From contig NZ_CP150951.2 of the NCBI RefSeq assembly GCF_038069655.2, positions 1,886,001-1,950,000 on the forward strand: a DNA stretch of 64,000 bases, read 5' to 3'. Positions 29,002 to 37,576 of the stretch are shown piece by piece. The stretch comes from Yoonia sp. BS5-3. Lineage in GTDB: Bacteria; Pseudomonadota; Alphaproteobacteria; Rhodobacterales; Rhodobacteraceae. Made by a program: the position numbers and the translations under genes. Each line of letters starts with the position of its first letter. Positions within the stretch are counted from its first letter, which is position 1. The notes under the pieces are model-generated. The model was not told the origin of the DNA. It did no database searches and worked only from the letters and a program-made list of their open reading frames with translations.

Positions 29002-29818
29002 CTTCATCCTCCCCAGGTGTACCTTCGGACCAGTTGAATGTTGGGCCGCAAAGCGCAACGAACCGAAGGACAGTCTCGCCAAGACGAATAACATCACCCG
29101 ATTGCAGGGCTTCGTTACTGATCAATGGCTTGTCGTTTAAGCGGACAATATTTGACTTGCCGCCGTGACCCAGTAAAAATTCTTTATTATCAGGGTCATA
29201 CACAATCGCAGCATGGTTAGTGCGCGAAATTGAGTTGTCGCCGAAATCAAGCTTAACAGCTTGATCGTCACCGCGACCAATTTGGGACATACCGGTCTGC
29301 AGGGCAAAACACTCGCCGCGGCCGGGGCCTTCGGTCACAACGATCCAGCCCACAGGAAACTGAACACGTTGGGTCGGGGTGGCGGTTGGCACGTCGTTGA
29401 ACAGATCAACAACCTCGCCGTCAGAGCTTTCAAATCCGATCAAGCGGGTCTTGGTGCGGCGCGAACGGCCTGGGGCCCGGGTCGCTTCCGCTGCTGGGGC
29501 CGCAGCAGGGGCTGCGGACGGCAGGGTTGGCGCCGTTGAAGGCAGCTCGGTCGAACCACCGTCATCCTCAAGGTCCCAAATATTGACCTCAGAGGCTTCA
29601 TCCTCGGCATTAACAACGCGCACATCGGCGTCGGCGGCCGCTTTGGTCTTTTCAGCAACATCGGTCAGGATATCCGTGACAGCTGCGGGCTCTTTTTCGT
29701 CGGCAAGAGCACCGATTGTGTCACGATAGGATTGCTCTAAACCACCAGAGCCACGCTTAGGGGCTTGGGATTGCGCGTCACGCTTTTTCCTTCCGATGAG
29801 ATCACGAATAAATTTCAT
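28985..29818 (-). CDS. FHA-domain phosphothreonine-binding protein
   Basis: 277 residues. The N-terminal about 150 are basic at first (MKFIRDLIGRKKRD), then acidic and Ala/Pro-rich, probably disordered. Residues 158-257 form an FHA domain: GWIVVTEGPGRGECFAL, the phosphopeptide loops QIGRGDDQAV and SISRTNHAAIVYD (usual SxxH replaced by SRTNH), and NIVRLNDKPLISNEALQSGD. FHA domains read phosphothreonine, so this is the reader between the kinase 64 bp upstream and the phosphatase that overlaps its end. It is soluble. The basic N-terminus could contact membrane or nucleic acid; that is speculation. Confidence 0.9.
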   Translation of the reverse strand: MKFIRDLIGRKKRDAQSQAPKRGSGGLEQSYRDTIGALADEKEPAAVTDILTDVAEKTKAAADADVRVVNAEDEASEVNIWDLEDDGGSTELPSTAPTLPSAAPAAAPAAEATRAPGRSRRTKTRLIGFESSDGEVVDLFNDVPTATPTQRVQFPVGWIVVTEGPGRGECFALQTGMSQIGRGDDQAVKLDFGDNSISRTNHAAIVYDPDNKEFLLGHGGKSNIVRLNDKPLISNEALQSGDVIRLGETVLRFVALCGPTFNWSEGTPGEDEDVAIA

Positions 29819-29881
29819 GTTACCTACCTTCCAAACTTCACAATAGACGAGGCCCCGGCAGAGGGGGCACCCGTCTCGCGT

Positions 29882-32218
29882 CTATTCCGCAGCGCCTTCA
29901 TAATTCAGCGATGCAACCCACATACTTCCCTCACGTTCCACAGCGAACGTGAACTGTTTCGTTCCATCCTCAAGCTCACGCGTGAAGATGTTGCGCAGGC
30001 TGTCTTGTGCTGCGACTTCCTCGGCGGTTGGGATGTATGACTTAATGACATCACCAACCAGCAAACCACCGGCAGAGGCATCAGACACAGCCGTTACAAT
30101 GGCGCGCCAACCTTCCGTGGTAAATGCGGTCTCAAATGCGGTGCCATTCAGCAACGCGACCTCTTCAATGACAGGAACAACCCATTCCTGATCTGTCTGC
30201 TCACCCGTTGCCGGATTCAGCGTACCGAAGGTGACAGGGACCGTACCATTGGTGGCCGAAATATCGGCATCCTGGCGTAGAACCTCTGCAATATCGGCAA
30301 TAGCGGTAATCGGGGTGCCGTTTACAGATGTAATAACAACACCCGGCTGGACCCAAACTGGGGAAACAGCCGCAACCTCGGCAATAATATTAGAGCGCTC
30401 ACCAGCTGGGGCGAAGGGCAGTTGAACATTCCAGTTCACTTCAACCTCTTGCACCTCAGGTACCACTTCGTTGCCAGGTGTAACGGCGGTGATGTCAAGC
30501 TCAGGACCGCTGCCAATTGCTGCGATCTGATCCGGCGTTGTTGGCAAAGTCACTTCGGCAGTGTCCGAATCCGCCGCAGGACGGTTACCTGACTGATCAG
30601 GGAAGACCGTGTTCGCGGCTGGTTCATTCACGTCAGGGCGCGGCGTATCAACAGGCTCTGGAAGCGGCTCTGGCTCAGGAATGGCTGACAGTTCAACACT
30701 TTCCGGACGCACAGCTGGGCGAACGGTCGGCGTTGGATCATCAGCGATTTCGGGGCCTTCAACGATCAGAGGCTCAGCAGTCGGCTCTTCGACAATAACA
30801 GGGGCAGGCACCTCTGGGGTCTGCTCTTCTGCAACGACCGGCGCGGTTGGCTCGGGTGTTTCGGTTACCGGATCTTCGGTGCCAACGGATGCGGAAGACT
30901 CAGTACCCAACTCCACGATAACAGGGCCGGTCCCATCAACGATGACAGGGGCCGGGGCTTCAACGACCGGTGCAGGGGCTTCAACCTCTGGCTCGGCAGT
31001 TGCAATCTCTTCGGCCTCTTGCTCAACGGGTGCAGCTGCCGTCTCGGTTTCCGTCGCGGTCTGTGCGGGCGTTTCCGTGACAGCTTCTTCAGATGCTGCA
31101 GTGGTCGCTGCAGGTGCAGCCTCCTCACCACCGCCCAATGTAAAGACACCGACACCCACCATCAGGGCAACAACAGCCGCCGAACCCAACAGCAGTGGCA
31201 TTTTCGATTTCGATGCTGGGGCGTCCTCTGCAGGGGCTGCCGCATCGACACGGGCGCCGCCGGCCACTTTCAAAGGCGTCACATTGCCTTCGAGGCCATC
31301 CATGAGGTTGATCCAGTCTGTCGCAGACTGAACCCGATCTTTTGGCAAAACGGCCAGGGCCTTATCGACGGCAGCCAAGAAGTTGTCTTCATAATCCGGG
31401 AAGCGGCCCAACAGGGGAACATAAGGATCAGGTTCACCGGATGCGATCGCAGCCAAACGCGCCTGCGAATTCGGGGGCACGTCTTGTGCGATCAAATGAT
31501 AGAAAGACGCAGCAAGGGCATAAAGGTCACTGCTTGGGCTCTGCTCAGAACCGGCAATGTAAAATTCCTGCGGCGAATAGCCATCCTTTACGACGCGCAA
31601 GGCGGACAGAACGCGGCTTTGCTTGGTGGCCTCTTCACGGGCAGCACCAAAGTCGATCAATACCGGATGCAGATCCTGGTTGATCAGGATGTTGTCGGGC
31701 GAAATATCACGGTGCAGGATACCCTGATCATGGATAAAGCCCACGGCACCAAGAACCTCTTTCAGGATATTCTTGATTTGCGGCGGGGTCAGGGTGTGGT
31801 TGGGATCTTCAATCGTATCAAGCAGATCGCGACCCTCAACAAAATCCAGCGCCATATAAGCGGTGTCATTGTCTTCAAAAACCTGGTGCACACCCACGAT
31901 ATTCGGGTGGTCCAACTTGGCAAGGCTGCGGGCCTCTTGGACAAACAGGCGGACAATGGATTTCAGCTCGTTCTGGTGCGCGCGCGAACGGGCTTGCACA
32001 ACATAACGGCTACGCCGGCAAAACGCGCCGGGGAAACACTCTTTAATCACGATCTTCCGGTCGAGACTGTCTTTGGCAAGATAAGTAATGCCAAAGCCGC
32101 CCGCATTCAGGAAGCTGTCGATCGTGTATTGGCCGTGCATCAGCTTTGTGCCCGGCTTCAACTCGTCGACAAAGCTGTCTTTGTCGTCGGCGTTATCTAG
32201 TATTTGTGCCTTAGCCAT
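29882..32218 (-). CDS. Transmembrane Ser/Thr protein kinase with periplasmic PDZ-like modules
   Basis: 778 residues. The cytoplasmic kinase domain (31-310) has GGFGITY (40-46), VIKE with K59, LHRDISPDNILIN (D171), IDFGAARE (D189) and GYSPQEFY for the APE region, so it should be active. A single membrane helix spans about 341-362 (PLLLGSAAVVALMVGVGVFT). Then about 190 residues of Pro/Glu/Thr/Ala linker lead to about 180 C-terminal residues in the periplasm. These hold two PDZ-like stretches, WVQPGVVITSVNGTPIT and a second around GGLLVGDVIKSYIPTAEE. PDZ modules bind peptide ends, so an envelope signal may gate the kinase. First gene of the operon, with a long regulatory gap upstream. Confidence 0.92.
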   Translation of the reverse strand: MAKAQILDNADDKDSFVDELKPGTKLMHGQYTIDSFLNAGGFGITYLAKDSLDRKIVIKECFPGAFCRRSRYVVQARSRAHQNELKSIVRLFVQEARSLAKLDHPNIVGVHQVFEDNDTAYMALDFVEGRDLLDTIEDPNHTLTPPQIKNILKEVLGAVGFIHDQGILHRDISPDNILINQDLHPVLIDFGAAREEATKQSRVLSALRVVKDGYSPQEFYIAGSEQSPSSDLYALAASFYHLIAQDVPPNSQARLAAIASGEPDPYVPLLGRFPDYEDNFLAAVDKALAVLPKDRVQSATDWINLMDGLEGNVTPLKVAGGARVDAAAPAEDAPASKSKMPLLLGSAAVVALMVGVGVFTLGGGEEAAPAATTAASEEAVTETPAQTATETETAAAPVEQEAEEIATAEPEVEAPAPVVEAPAPVIVDGTGPVIVELGTESSASVGTEDPVTETPEPTAPVVAEEQTPEVPAPVIVEEPTAEPLIVEGPEIADDPTPTVRPAVRPESVELSAIPEPEPLPEPVDTPRPDVNEPAANTVFPDQSGNRPAADSDTAEVTLPTTPDQIAAIGSGPELDITAVTPGNEVVPEVQEVEVNWNVQLPFAPAGERSNIIAEVAAVSPVWVQPGVVITSVNGTPITAIADIAEVLRQDADISATNGTVPVTFGTLNPATGEQTDQEWVVPVIEEVALLNGTAFETAFTTEGWRAIVTAVSDASAGGLLVGDVIKSYIPTAEEVAAQDSLRNIFTRELEDGTKQFTFAVEREGSMWVASLNYEGAAE

Positions 32219-32693
32219 CTAGTACATCCAGCTCTCAAACATCATCGGCCAGATCATATTCCCCCGGCCCTTGTTATTTTTCTGTCATTCAAATTAGGCC
32301 AAAAAGTGACGCTAACTTGTTGTTTGGTGGTTCTTAATCGGGGGATCGATGGAAGATTACCAACGAATCCCGAAACAGTCCTTGGCGATTTTTCGCCGAT
32401 AGCGCCCATTTTCACTGGGTTGACGCTAGGTTTAAGCCGAAACCAAGGATTTGTGCACCCGTACTCGCGATTTTTTGCCACCTTAATCAAAGTTTGTTGC
32501 AGTTCGGTCGATTTTATTGGGTCAGTTAACCACTTCTTAACCCGAATCGATACCGATTCCTTATCTTTTGGTAAACATCTCAGCCGCGTCACAGACACGT
32601 TGCCTATATAGAGGGCAGAAAGTCGTAATAAACCCCGCTTGTAAGAAGTGACGTAACGGTGCAGCGTCCGCCTTAATCAAAGCGAGGAAGAAG
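32219..32693. other. 475-bp intergenic region between the divergent kinase operon and gap
   Basis: AT-richer than its surroundings. It holds a perfect CtrA-type box (32526-32540) and two copies of ccttaatcaaag (32482-32493 and 32673-32684). The second copy is next to the gap Shine-Dalgarno gaggaagaag. The reading frames crossing it lack codon bias and family features. Promoters for both neighbours must lie here, but I cannot place them with confidence. Confidence 0.6.
32526..32540. promoter_or_regulatory. CtrA-type box between the kinase operon and gap
   Basis: ttaa-ccacttc-ttaa followed by cc matches TTAA-N7-TTAACC exactly. It lies about 154 bp before the gap start and about 308 bp before the kinase start. 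The motif is near-palindromic, so the regulated gene cannot be told from it alone. It raises the possibility that the kinase/GTPase operon is cell-cycle or CtrA-phosphorelay controlled. Confidence 0.55.
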
Positions 32694-33662
32694 ATGCGCA
32701 AGGTTTTTATCAATGGCTTCGGGCGAATCGGTCGGACCGCGCTCCGGGCTTGGGCCGGGGGCGCATGGCCGGATATTGATATCGTCGGCATTAACGACAT
32801 CGCTGAGGCTGACCTTTGCGCGCATCTTTTTGCCTATGACAGTGTTTTCGGGCCCTTCCCGGGGACGGTCACCTTGGACGACGGGGCGCTTGTGTTGAAC
32901 GGCAAGCCTATTGCTTTGCATCAAACACCCGATCTCAGCACGATTGATCTTAGCGGTGTCGATATTGTCTTTGAATGTACCGGCAAAGCCGGGCAACGGG
33001 ACATTGCGGCGCGCGGGCTTGGTGCCGGTGCGGGGCGTGTGCTCATTTCGGGGCCATCCGATGCGGCCGACCTGACACTGGTGCTTGGCGCGAATGAGGC
33101 GCTGCTGAAAGAACAGCCAATTGTCTCAAACGCGTCCTGCACAACCAATGCGCTGGCACCGATTGTGCGGCTGATTGATCAGACATGGGGGCTGCAAACC
33201 GGATGGATGACCACAATCCACTGCTATACCGGTAGCCAGCCGACCATCGACGCACCGCGCGGGGACATGCTGCGTAGCCGGGCGGCGGCATTATCAATGG
33301 TGCCGACAACAACATCCGCGCAAAGGCTTCTCAATGCTGTGCTGCCCGATATCGCCGGGCGGATCGAGGCGGCAGCGGTGCGCGTTCCGGTGGCCTCGGT
33401 CTCGGCGGTTGATCTGACGGTCACCTTAGACAAGCCGGCTCAATTGGAAGAGGTGCACGCGGTCCTGCGCGCGCAGTCAGGGATCATCGGCTGGACGGAT
33501 AAGCCGCTCGTTTCTACAGATCTGCGATCACGGCCCGAAAGTCTTGTGGTGTCATTGCCCGAAACACGGGTGACTGCTGGGGGGCTGGTGCGGGTTTTCG
33601 GCTGGTATGACAATGAATGGGGATTTTCCTGCCGGATGCTGGATGTGGCAAGAATGATGTAA
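32694..33662 (+). CDS. gap: Glyceraldehyde-3-phosphate dehydrogenase (probable secondary paralogue)
   Basis: 322 residues, ATG after GAGGAAGAAG. The NAD site reads INGFGRIGRTALRAW, the catalytic Cys lies in SNASCTTNALAP, the active-site His in TTIHCYTGSQPTID, and the C-terminus has WYDNEWGFSCRML. It oxidises glyceraldehyde 3-phosphate in glycolysis or gluconeogenesis. It is shorter than the usual about 333 residues and differs at SMVPTTTSAQRL (usual NIIPTSTGAA) and RVPVASVSAVDL. The main glycolytic copy is therefore probably elsewhere, and erythrose-4-phosphate dehydrogenase is an alternative. There is no glycolytic neighbour. Confidence 0.88.
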   Translation: MRKVFINGFGRIGRTALRAWAGGAWPDIDIVGINDIAEADLCAHLFAYDSVFGPFPGTVTLDDGALVLNGKPIALHQTPDLSTIDLSGVDIVFECTGKAGQRDIAARGLGAGAGRVLISGPSDAADLTLVLGANEALLKEQPIVSNASCTTNALAPIVRLIDQTWGLQTGWMTTIHCYTGSQPTIDAPRGDMLRSRAAALSMVPTTTSAQRLLNAVLPDIAGRIEAAAVRVPVASVSAVDLTVTLDKPAQLEEVHAVLRAQSGIIGWTDKPLVSTDLRSRPESLVVSLPETRVTAGGLVRVFGWYDNEWGFSCRMLDVARMM

Positions 33663-33684
33663 GGGGTCCGTCGTTTCGGACCGG

Positions 33685-33716
33685 TGTACATACGCCATAT
33701 GTACAGGTTCTGTACG
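33685..33716. promoter_or_regulatory. Overlapping TGTAC palindromes upstream of the ABC-2 exporter
   Basis: tgtacata-cgcca-tatgtaca (33685-33705) is a perfect inverted repeat. gtacag-gtt-ctgtac (33701-33715) is a second one that shares its end. They lie about 130 bp before the exporter ATPase gene. A 17-nt part (33700-33716) matches 54275-54291 at 14 positions. The binding protein is unknown. Confidence 0.5.
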
Positions 33717-33841
33717 CAATCTGTATCGGAACAACGCGACAATCGATGTGCGCCAATGCACATATGGGTCTTCCCGCTGGCCACTTTCCCTTTTGGACGC
33801 ACCAGCATAACGTTTAGTTTACTCAATCCGAAGGACGCATA

Positions 33842-34768
33842 ATGTCTGCAATTGTCTCAGTTCAGAACCTGCGCAAATCATATGCCGGGGGCTTTGAAGC
33901 GCTGAAATCCGTGAACCTCGATATCGAAGAGGGTGAAATTCTGGCATTGCTGGGCCCTAACGGCGCGGGAAAAACGACTTTGATTTCAACGATTTGCGGG
34001 ATCACTGTACCAAGCTCTGGCGCGATAACGGTTGGTGGGCACGACACGCAAACCGCCTTTCGGGCCGCGCGGAAAATGATCGGTCTGGTCCCGCAGGAAA
34101 TCAATCTTGAACCCTTTGAAACGGTGATGAGCAGTGTCAGCTTCTCACGCGGCATCTTTGGTAAACCGCGCAATGATGCCTATGTCATGGATATCCTCGA
34201 AAAACTGTCTCTGGCGGATAAAAAAGACAATAAAATCATGACCCTATCGGGGGGCATGAAGCGCCGTGTGTTGATTGCCAAGGCGCTGAGCCACGAACCC
34301 AAAGTCCTGTTCCTGGACGAGCCGACAGCAGGCGTTGATGTCGAACTGCGCAAAGACATGTGGGACGTCGTTGCGGCGCTGAAAGCCTCGGGTGTGACGA
34401 TCATTCTGACGACCCATTACATCGAAGAGGCCGAAGCGATTGCCGATCGGATTGGCGTGATTAACAAGGGTGAAATCCTGCTGGTGCAGGACAAGACCGA
34501 TCTGATGGCCCAGATGGGGCAAAAGCAGCTGCGGATTGAGCTGGCCGCGCCGATTGACAAAATCCCCGACGGTTTGGCCGCATATGATCTGATGCGGTCG
34601 GATGACGGGCAATATCTGACATATAGCTACGATACTGAAGGCGAGCGCACGGGGATCACAACTTTGCTTGGCGATCTACAAAAAGCGGGTTTGCAAATGA
34701 AAGATCTGCAAACGCAGCAAAGCTCGCTTGAGGATATCTTTGTCGGTTTGGTGAAGGAAACATCATGA
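33842..34768 (+). CDS. ABC-2 type exporter ATP-binding protein
   Basis: 308 residues, ATG 6 nt after GAAGGA. Walker [10 protein letters not shown], signature LSGGMKRRV, Walker [12 protein letters not shown] and switch His in [15 protein letters not shown] are all intact. A C-terminal extension of about 90 residues ([24 protein letters not shown], then [10 protein letters not shown]) is typical of the YadG/CcmA-like DrrA subgroup. It pairs with the permease gene overlapping its stop by ATGA. The substrate is unknown; E. coli YadGH-type systems are also without a firm substrate. Confidence 0.92.
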   Translation: MSAIVSVQNLRKSYAGGFEALKSVNLDIEEGEILALLGPNGAGKTTLISTICGITVPSSGAITVGGHDTQTAFRAARKMIGLVPQEINLEPFETVMSSVSFSRGIFGKPRNDAYVMDILEKLSLADKKDNKIMTLSGGMKRRVLIAKALSHEPKVLFLDEPTAGVDVELRKDMWDVVAALKASGVTIILTTHYIEEAEAIADRIGVINKGEILLVQDKTDLMAQMGQKQLRIELAAPIDKIPDGLAAYDLMRSDDGQYLTYSYDTEGERTGITTLLGDLQKAGLQMKDLQTQQSSLEDIFVGLVKETS

Positions 34769-35526
34769 ATTTCAACGCAGTCATGACCATCTACCTGTTC
34801 GAGATGAAACGGTTCTTTCGGACAATCACGCAAAGCCTGATCTCGCCGGTGCTGTCGACATCGCTTTATTTTGTGGTCTTCGGAACCGCCATCGGCAGCC
34901 GTATCCAAGAGGTGGAAGGCGTCAGCTATGGGGCGTTCATCGTGCCGGGGTTAATCATGCTCAGCGTGATGACGCAGGCCACGTCAAACGCCAGCTTTGG
35001 GATCTATTTCCCCAAATTCATCGGCACCATTTATGAGCTGCTATCAGCGCCAGTCAGCTTTCTTGAGATCGTCGCCGGCTATGTCGGGGCTGCGGCGACC
35101 AAGGCGATGTTTATCGGGCTGATCATCTTTGGGACATCGTTTTTCTTTGTGGACATCACGGTGGCGCATCCGCTTGCAATGATTGCCTTTTTGACGCTGA
35201 CCTGCATCAGTTTTTCGCTGCTTGGCTTCATTATCGGCATCTGGGCGGGGAACTTTGAACAGCTGCAATTGATCCCGCTGCTGGTGATCACACCACTGGT
35301 TTTCCTGGGGGGGTCGTTCTACTCGGTCTCGATGCTGTCACCGGTTTGGCAGACCATCACGTTGTTTAACCCGGTTGTCTATCTGATCAGCGGTTTCCGC
35401 TGGGCGTTCTTTGGAACGGCGGATGTGGATATCGGGTTGTCGCTGCTGGCCATTGCTTTCTTTACCGGGCTTTGCCTGACAATCATCTGGTGGATATTTC
35501 GGACAGGATGGCGGATCAGACAATGA
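34765..35526 (+). CDS. ABC-2 type exporter permease (YadH-like)
   Basis: 253 residues with six hydrophobic segments and the ABC2 membrane signature ([20 protein letters not shown] then [14 protein letters not shown]). The start overlaps the ATPase stop (ATGA). The two proteins form an inner-membrane exporter, likely as dimers of each. The neighbouring genes, an S49 peptidase and gap, do not identify what is exported. Confidence 0.92.
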   Translation: MNFNAVMTIYLFEMKRFFRTITQSLISPVLSTSLYFVVFGTAIGSRIQEVEGVSYGAFIVPGLIMLSVMTQATSNASFGIYFPKFIGTIYELLSAPVSFLEIVAGYVGAAATKAMFIGLIIFGTSFFFVDITVAHPLAMIAFLTLTCISFSLLGFIIGIWAGNFEQLQLIPLLVITPLVFLGGSFYSVSMLSPVWQTITLFNPVVYLISGFRWAFFGTADVDIGLSLLAIAFFTGLCLTIIWWIFRTGWRIRQ

Positions 35527-35564
35527 CACTTGCGTGCGGGGCGTAATGGCCTAAGTACGATGTC

Positions 35565-36359
35565 ATGAAACGCTTTATTCCATTTATGAAATCCGAACCC
35601 TTTGTGGCCGTCATTCGGCTGCAAGGGGCGATCAGCAACGGGGGCCGTGGACTGGACAATCCAGGCCTGACACCCGTGATTGAAAAAGCCTTTGGCAAGG
35701 GCAAACCTGCGGCTATTGCGCTGGAAATTAACTGCCCTGGCGGATCGCCCGTGCAATCGTCTTTGATTGCGGCACGCATTCGCCGTCTGGCTGATGAAAA
35801 GAAAATTCCCGTCTTCGCCTTTGTTGAGGATGTCGCCGCATCCGGCGGCTATTGGCTGGCCTGCGCGGCTGATGAGATTTTTGTGGATGATTGTTCGATC
35901 ACCGGTTCAATTGGCGTCATCAGCGCGGGCTTTGGGGCGCCCGAAGCGCTGGCAAAATATGGGATCGAGCGGCGCGTGCATACAGCCGGGAAATCCAAAT
36001 CGCAGCTTGACCCGTTCAAGAAAGAAAGCCCAGCAGATGTCAAAAAGCTAAAGTCGTGGCTGGGCGATATCCACGAGACTTTTATCGCTTATGTCAAATC
36101 GCGGCGCGGCACCAAGCTGTCTGATCATCCTGATCTGTTCACCGGTGAGATTTTTGTCGGAAAGAACGGTGTTGATGCCGGATTGGTCGATGGCATCGGC
36201 CATCTGGCCCCAGTGATGAAAGAGCGGTTTGGCGACAAGATCAAGTTCCGGCGTTACGGCCAGAAAAAGCCACTTCTGGCCCGGTTCGGCAGTCAGATCG
36301 TCGGTGACACGCTCGCCAGTATCGAAGAGCGTGCCGCTTTTGCGCGGTTCGGGCTGTGA
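35565..36359 (+). CDS. S49-family (SppA/SohB-like) serine peptidase
   Basis: 264 residues. The ClpP-like fold is evident: VAVIRLQGAI, INCPGGSPVQSSLIAARI, the nucleophile region VEDVAASGGYWLACAADEIF, SITGSIGVISAGFG, and the basic residue region HTAGKSKSQLDPFKK that supplies the catalytic Lys. It lacks an obvious N-terminal membrane anchor, unlike SohB, so it may be a peripheral or cytoplasmic member; the family degrades membrane-released peptides. Its stop overlaps the GTG start of the tiny membrane protein that follows, which in turn overlaps an SDR gene, so the three are probably co-translated. Confidence 0.9.
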   Translation: MKRFIPFMKSEPFVAVIRLQGAISNGGRGLDNPGLTPVIEKAFGKGKPAAIALEINCPGGSPVQSSLIAARIRRLADEKKIPVFAFVEDVAASGGYWLACAADEIFVDDCSITGSIGVISAGFGAPEALAKYGIERRVHTAGKSKSQLDPFKKESPADVKKLKSWLGDIHETFIAYVKSRRGTKLSDHPDLFTGEIFVGKNGVDAGLVDGIGHLAPVMKERFGDKIKFRRYGQKKPLLARFGSQIVGDTLASIEERAAFARFGL

Positions 36360-36523
36360 TCCTTAAAGTCATCTTCTTTTTCCTGGCATTCATGATGGTG
36401 CTGGGCATTTTCGGAAAGTGGCGTTTTCCGGGACAAGAGCGTTTGGCCAATGCCAAATGTCCAAAATGCCTGCGCTATAAGATCGGCAAAGGCCCCTGCG
36501 CTTGCGAGAAAGAAAAACGATGA
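36356..36523 (+). CDS. Tiny membrane protein with CxxC/CxC cysteine motif
   Basis: 55 residues from a GTG at 36356 that overlaps the S49 peptidase stop (GTGA). The stop overlaps the ATG of the next gene (ATGA). Residues 1-20 form a membrane helix (MILKVIFFFLAFMMVLGIFG). The rest is basic and ends with CPKCLRYKIGKGPCACEK, a CxxC plus CxC arrangement that looks like a small zinc ribbon facing the cytoplasm. Coupling on both sides argues that it is real. I do not know a function. Confidence 0.75.
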   Translation: MILKVIFFFLAFMMVLGIFGKWRFPGQERLANAKCPKCLRYKIGKGPCACEKEKR

Positions 36524-37296
36524 AAGCCCTTGTGACCGGAGCAGCTGCGCGGCTTGGCCGTGCGATGGCCCTCTATCTGGGTGCGCGGGGCTATGATGTG
36601 GCTGTCCATTATGCGGGCTCGCAAACTGATGCGGATACGGTTGTGCAAGAGCTGCAGACGATGGGCCGAACGGCGGTCGCGCTACAGGCTGATCTTTTGG
36701 ATGAAAATGCGGCACAGTCCCTGGTCGGGCGGGCGTCAGATGCGCTGGGCGGTCCACTGACCTGTCTGATCAACAACGCATCGATCTTTGAATATGATAC
36801 GGTTCAGACGGCAACCCGCGAAAGCTGGGATCGTCATCTTGAATCGAACCTGCGCGCGCCCTTTGTTCTCACCCAGCATTTTGCGGCCCAAGTGCCTGAT
36901 CCAGTACTGGATGATATGGATGAACCCGTCGCGCAGGCTTTGGTCGTCAATATGCTGGACCAAAGGGTGCATAAGCTGACCCCGGAATTCATGAGCTATA
37001 CAATTGCCAAGATGGGGCTTTGGGCGATGACCCAAACGACGGCGCAGGCCCTGGCGCCGCGTGTACGGGTAAACGGCATTGGCCCCGGGCCCACATTGCA
37101 GGGGCACCGGCAAAGCAAATCGCATTTCGACAGGCAGCGCGCCGCGACCATTCTTAAGCGCGGTGCGAACCCGGGCGATATCACTGCTGCACTTGGATAT
37201 TTCCTGGATGCGCCCGCTGTTACCGGGCAAATGCTGGCTGTTGATGGGGGGCAACATCTTGTCTGGCAAACGCCCGATGTACTTGGGGTTGAGTGA
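36520..37296 (+). CDS. Short-chain dehydrogenase/reductase, pteridine-reductase-like (FolM/PTR1 type)
   Basis: 258 residues from the ATG at 36520. The cofactor site TGAAARLGRAMALYLGARGY and the following VAVHYAGSQTDAD resemble FolM and PTR1, which reduce dihydromonapterin or dihydrofolate with NADPH. It has LINNASIFEYD and the catalytic YTIAK. The C-terminus AVTGQMLAVDGGQHLVW is usual for SDRs. The start overlaps the small Cys-motif protein. Without folate genes nearby, a different carbonyl substrate remains possible. Confidence 0.82.
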   Translation: MKALVTGAAARLGRAMALYLGARGYDVAVHYAGSQTDADTVVQELQTMGRTAVALQADLLDENAAQSLVGRASDALGGPLTCLINNASIFEYDTVQTATRESWDRHLESNLRAPFVLTQHFAAQVPDPVLDDMDEPVAQALVVNMLDQRVHKLTPEFMSYTIAKMGLWAMTQTTAQALAPRVRVNGIGPGPTLQGHRQSKSHFDRQRAATILKRGANPGDITAALGYFLDAPAVTGQMLAVDGGQHLVWQTPDVLGVE

Positions 37297-37576
37297 TCTT
37301 GGGCCAAAGTTACGCACCGGACGCGGCCTGCAGTCACAAAACCGTCACAATTAACCGTTTTTTCAATGCGTTAAGTAAATATCAATAAAAATATCCAATG
37401 TTTTCAGGGGTCTGAAAAATTGCTTAATTTTTGTGCAGATAGGTGAAGTCAGCCGAAAACAAAGGAAATTTCCTGTTCTCAAGGATTAACCCACCGAGTT
37501 ATCCACAGGAATCGTGGATGTCTTTCCTCTTGCCCCGAACCGCTTACCATTGCAGCCAAAGGAGAATCACGGACCC
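37297..37576. other. AT-rich intergenic region before uvrC with one DnaA box
   Basis: The stretch 37345-37440 is markedly AT-rich. A perfect DnaA box ttatccaca lies at 37499-37507. Several ttaa half-sites are present but none forms TTAA-N7-TTAA. No reading frame looks coding. It most likely holds the uvrC promoter. Confidence 0.5.
37499..37507 (+). promoter_or_regulatory. Single DnaA box
   Basis: ttatccaca is the consensus DnaA 9-mer, 70 bp before the chosen uvrC start. I found no second good copy nearby, so it is a candidate for DnaA-linked regulation rather than a replication origin. Confidence 0.4.

Noticed and set aside
32204..32611. 135-codon plus-strand reading frame in the kinase/gap gap
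   Set aside because: No Shine-Dalgarno, no recognisable motif, atypical codon use, and it covers the region where both promoters and the CtrA box lie.
37297..37576. Chromosome replication origin
   Set aside because: Only one good DnaA box, and none of the usual neighbours such as parAB, gidA, rho or hemE.
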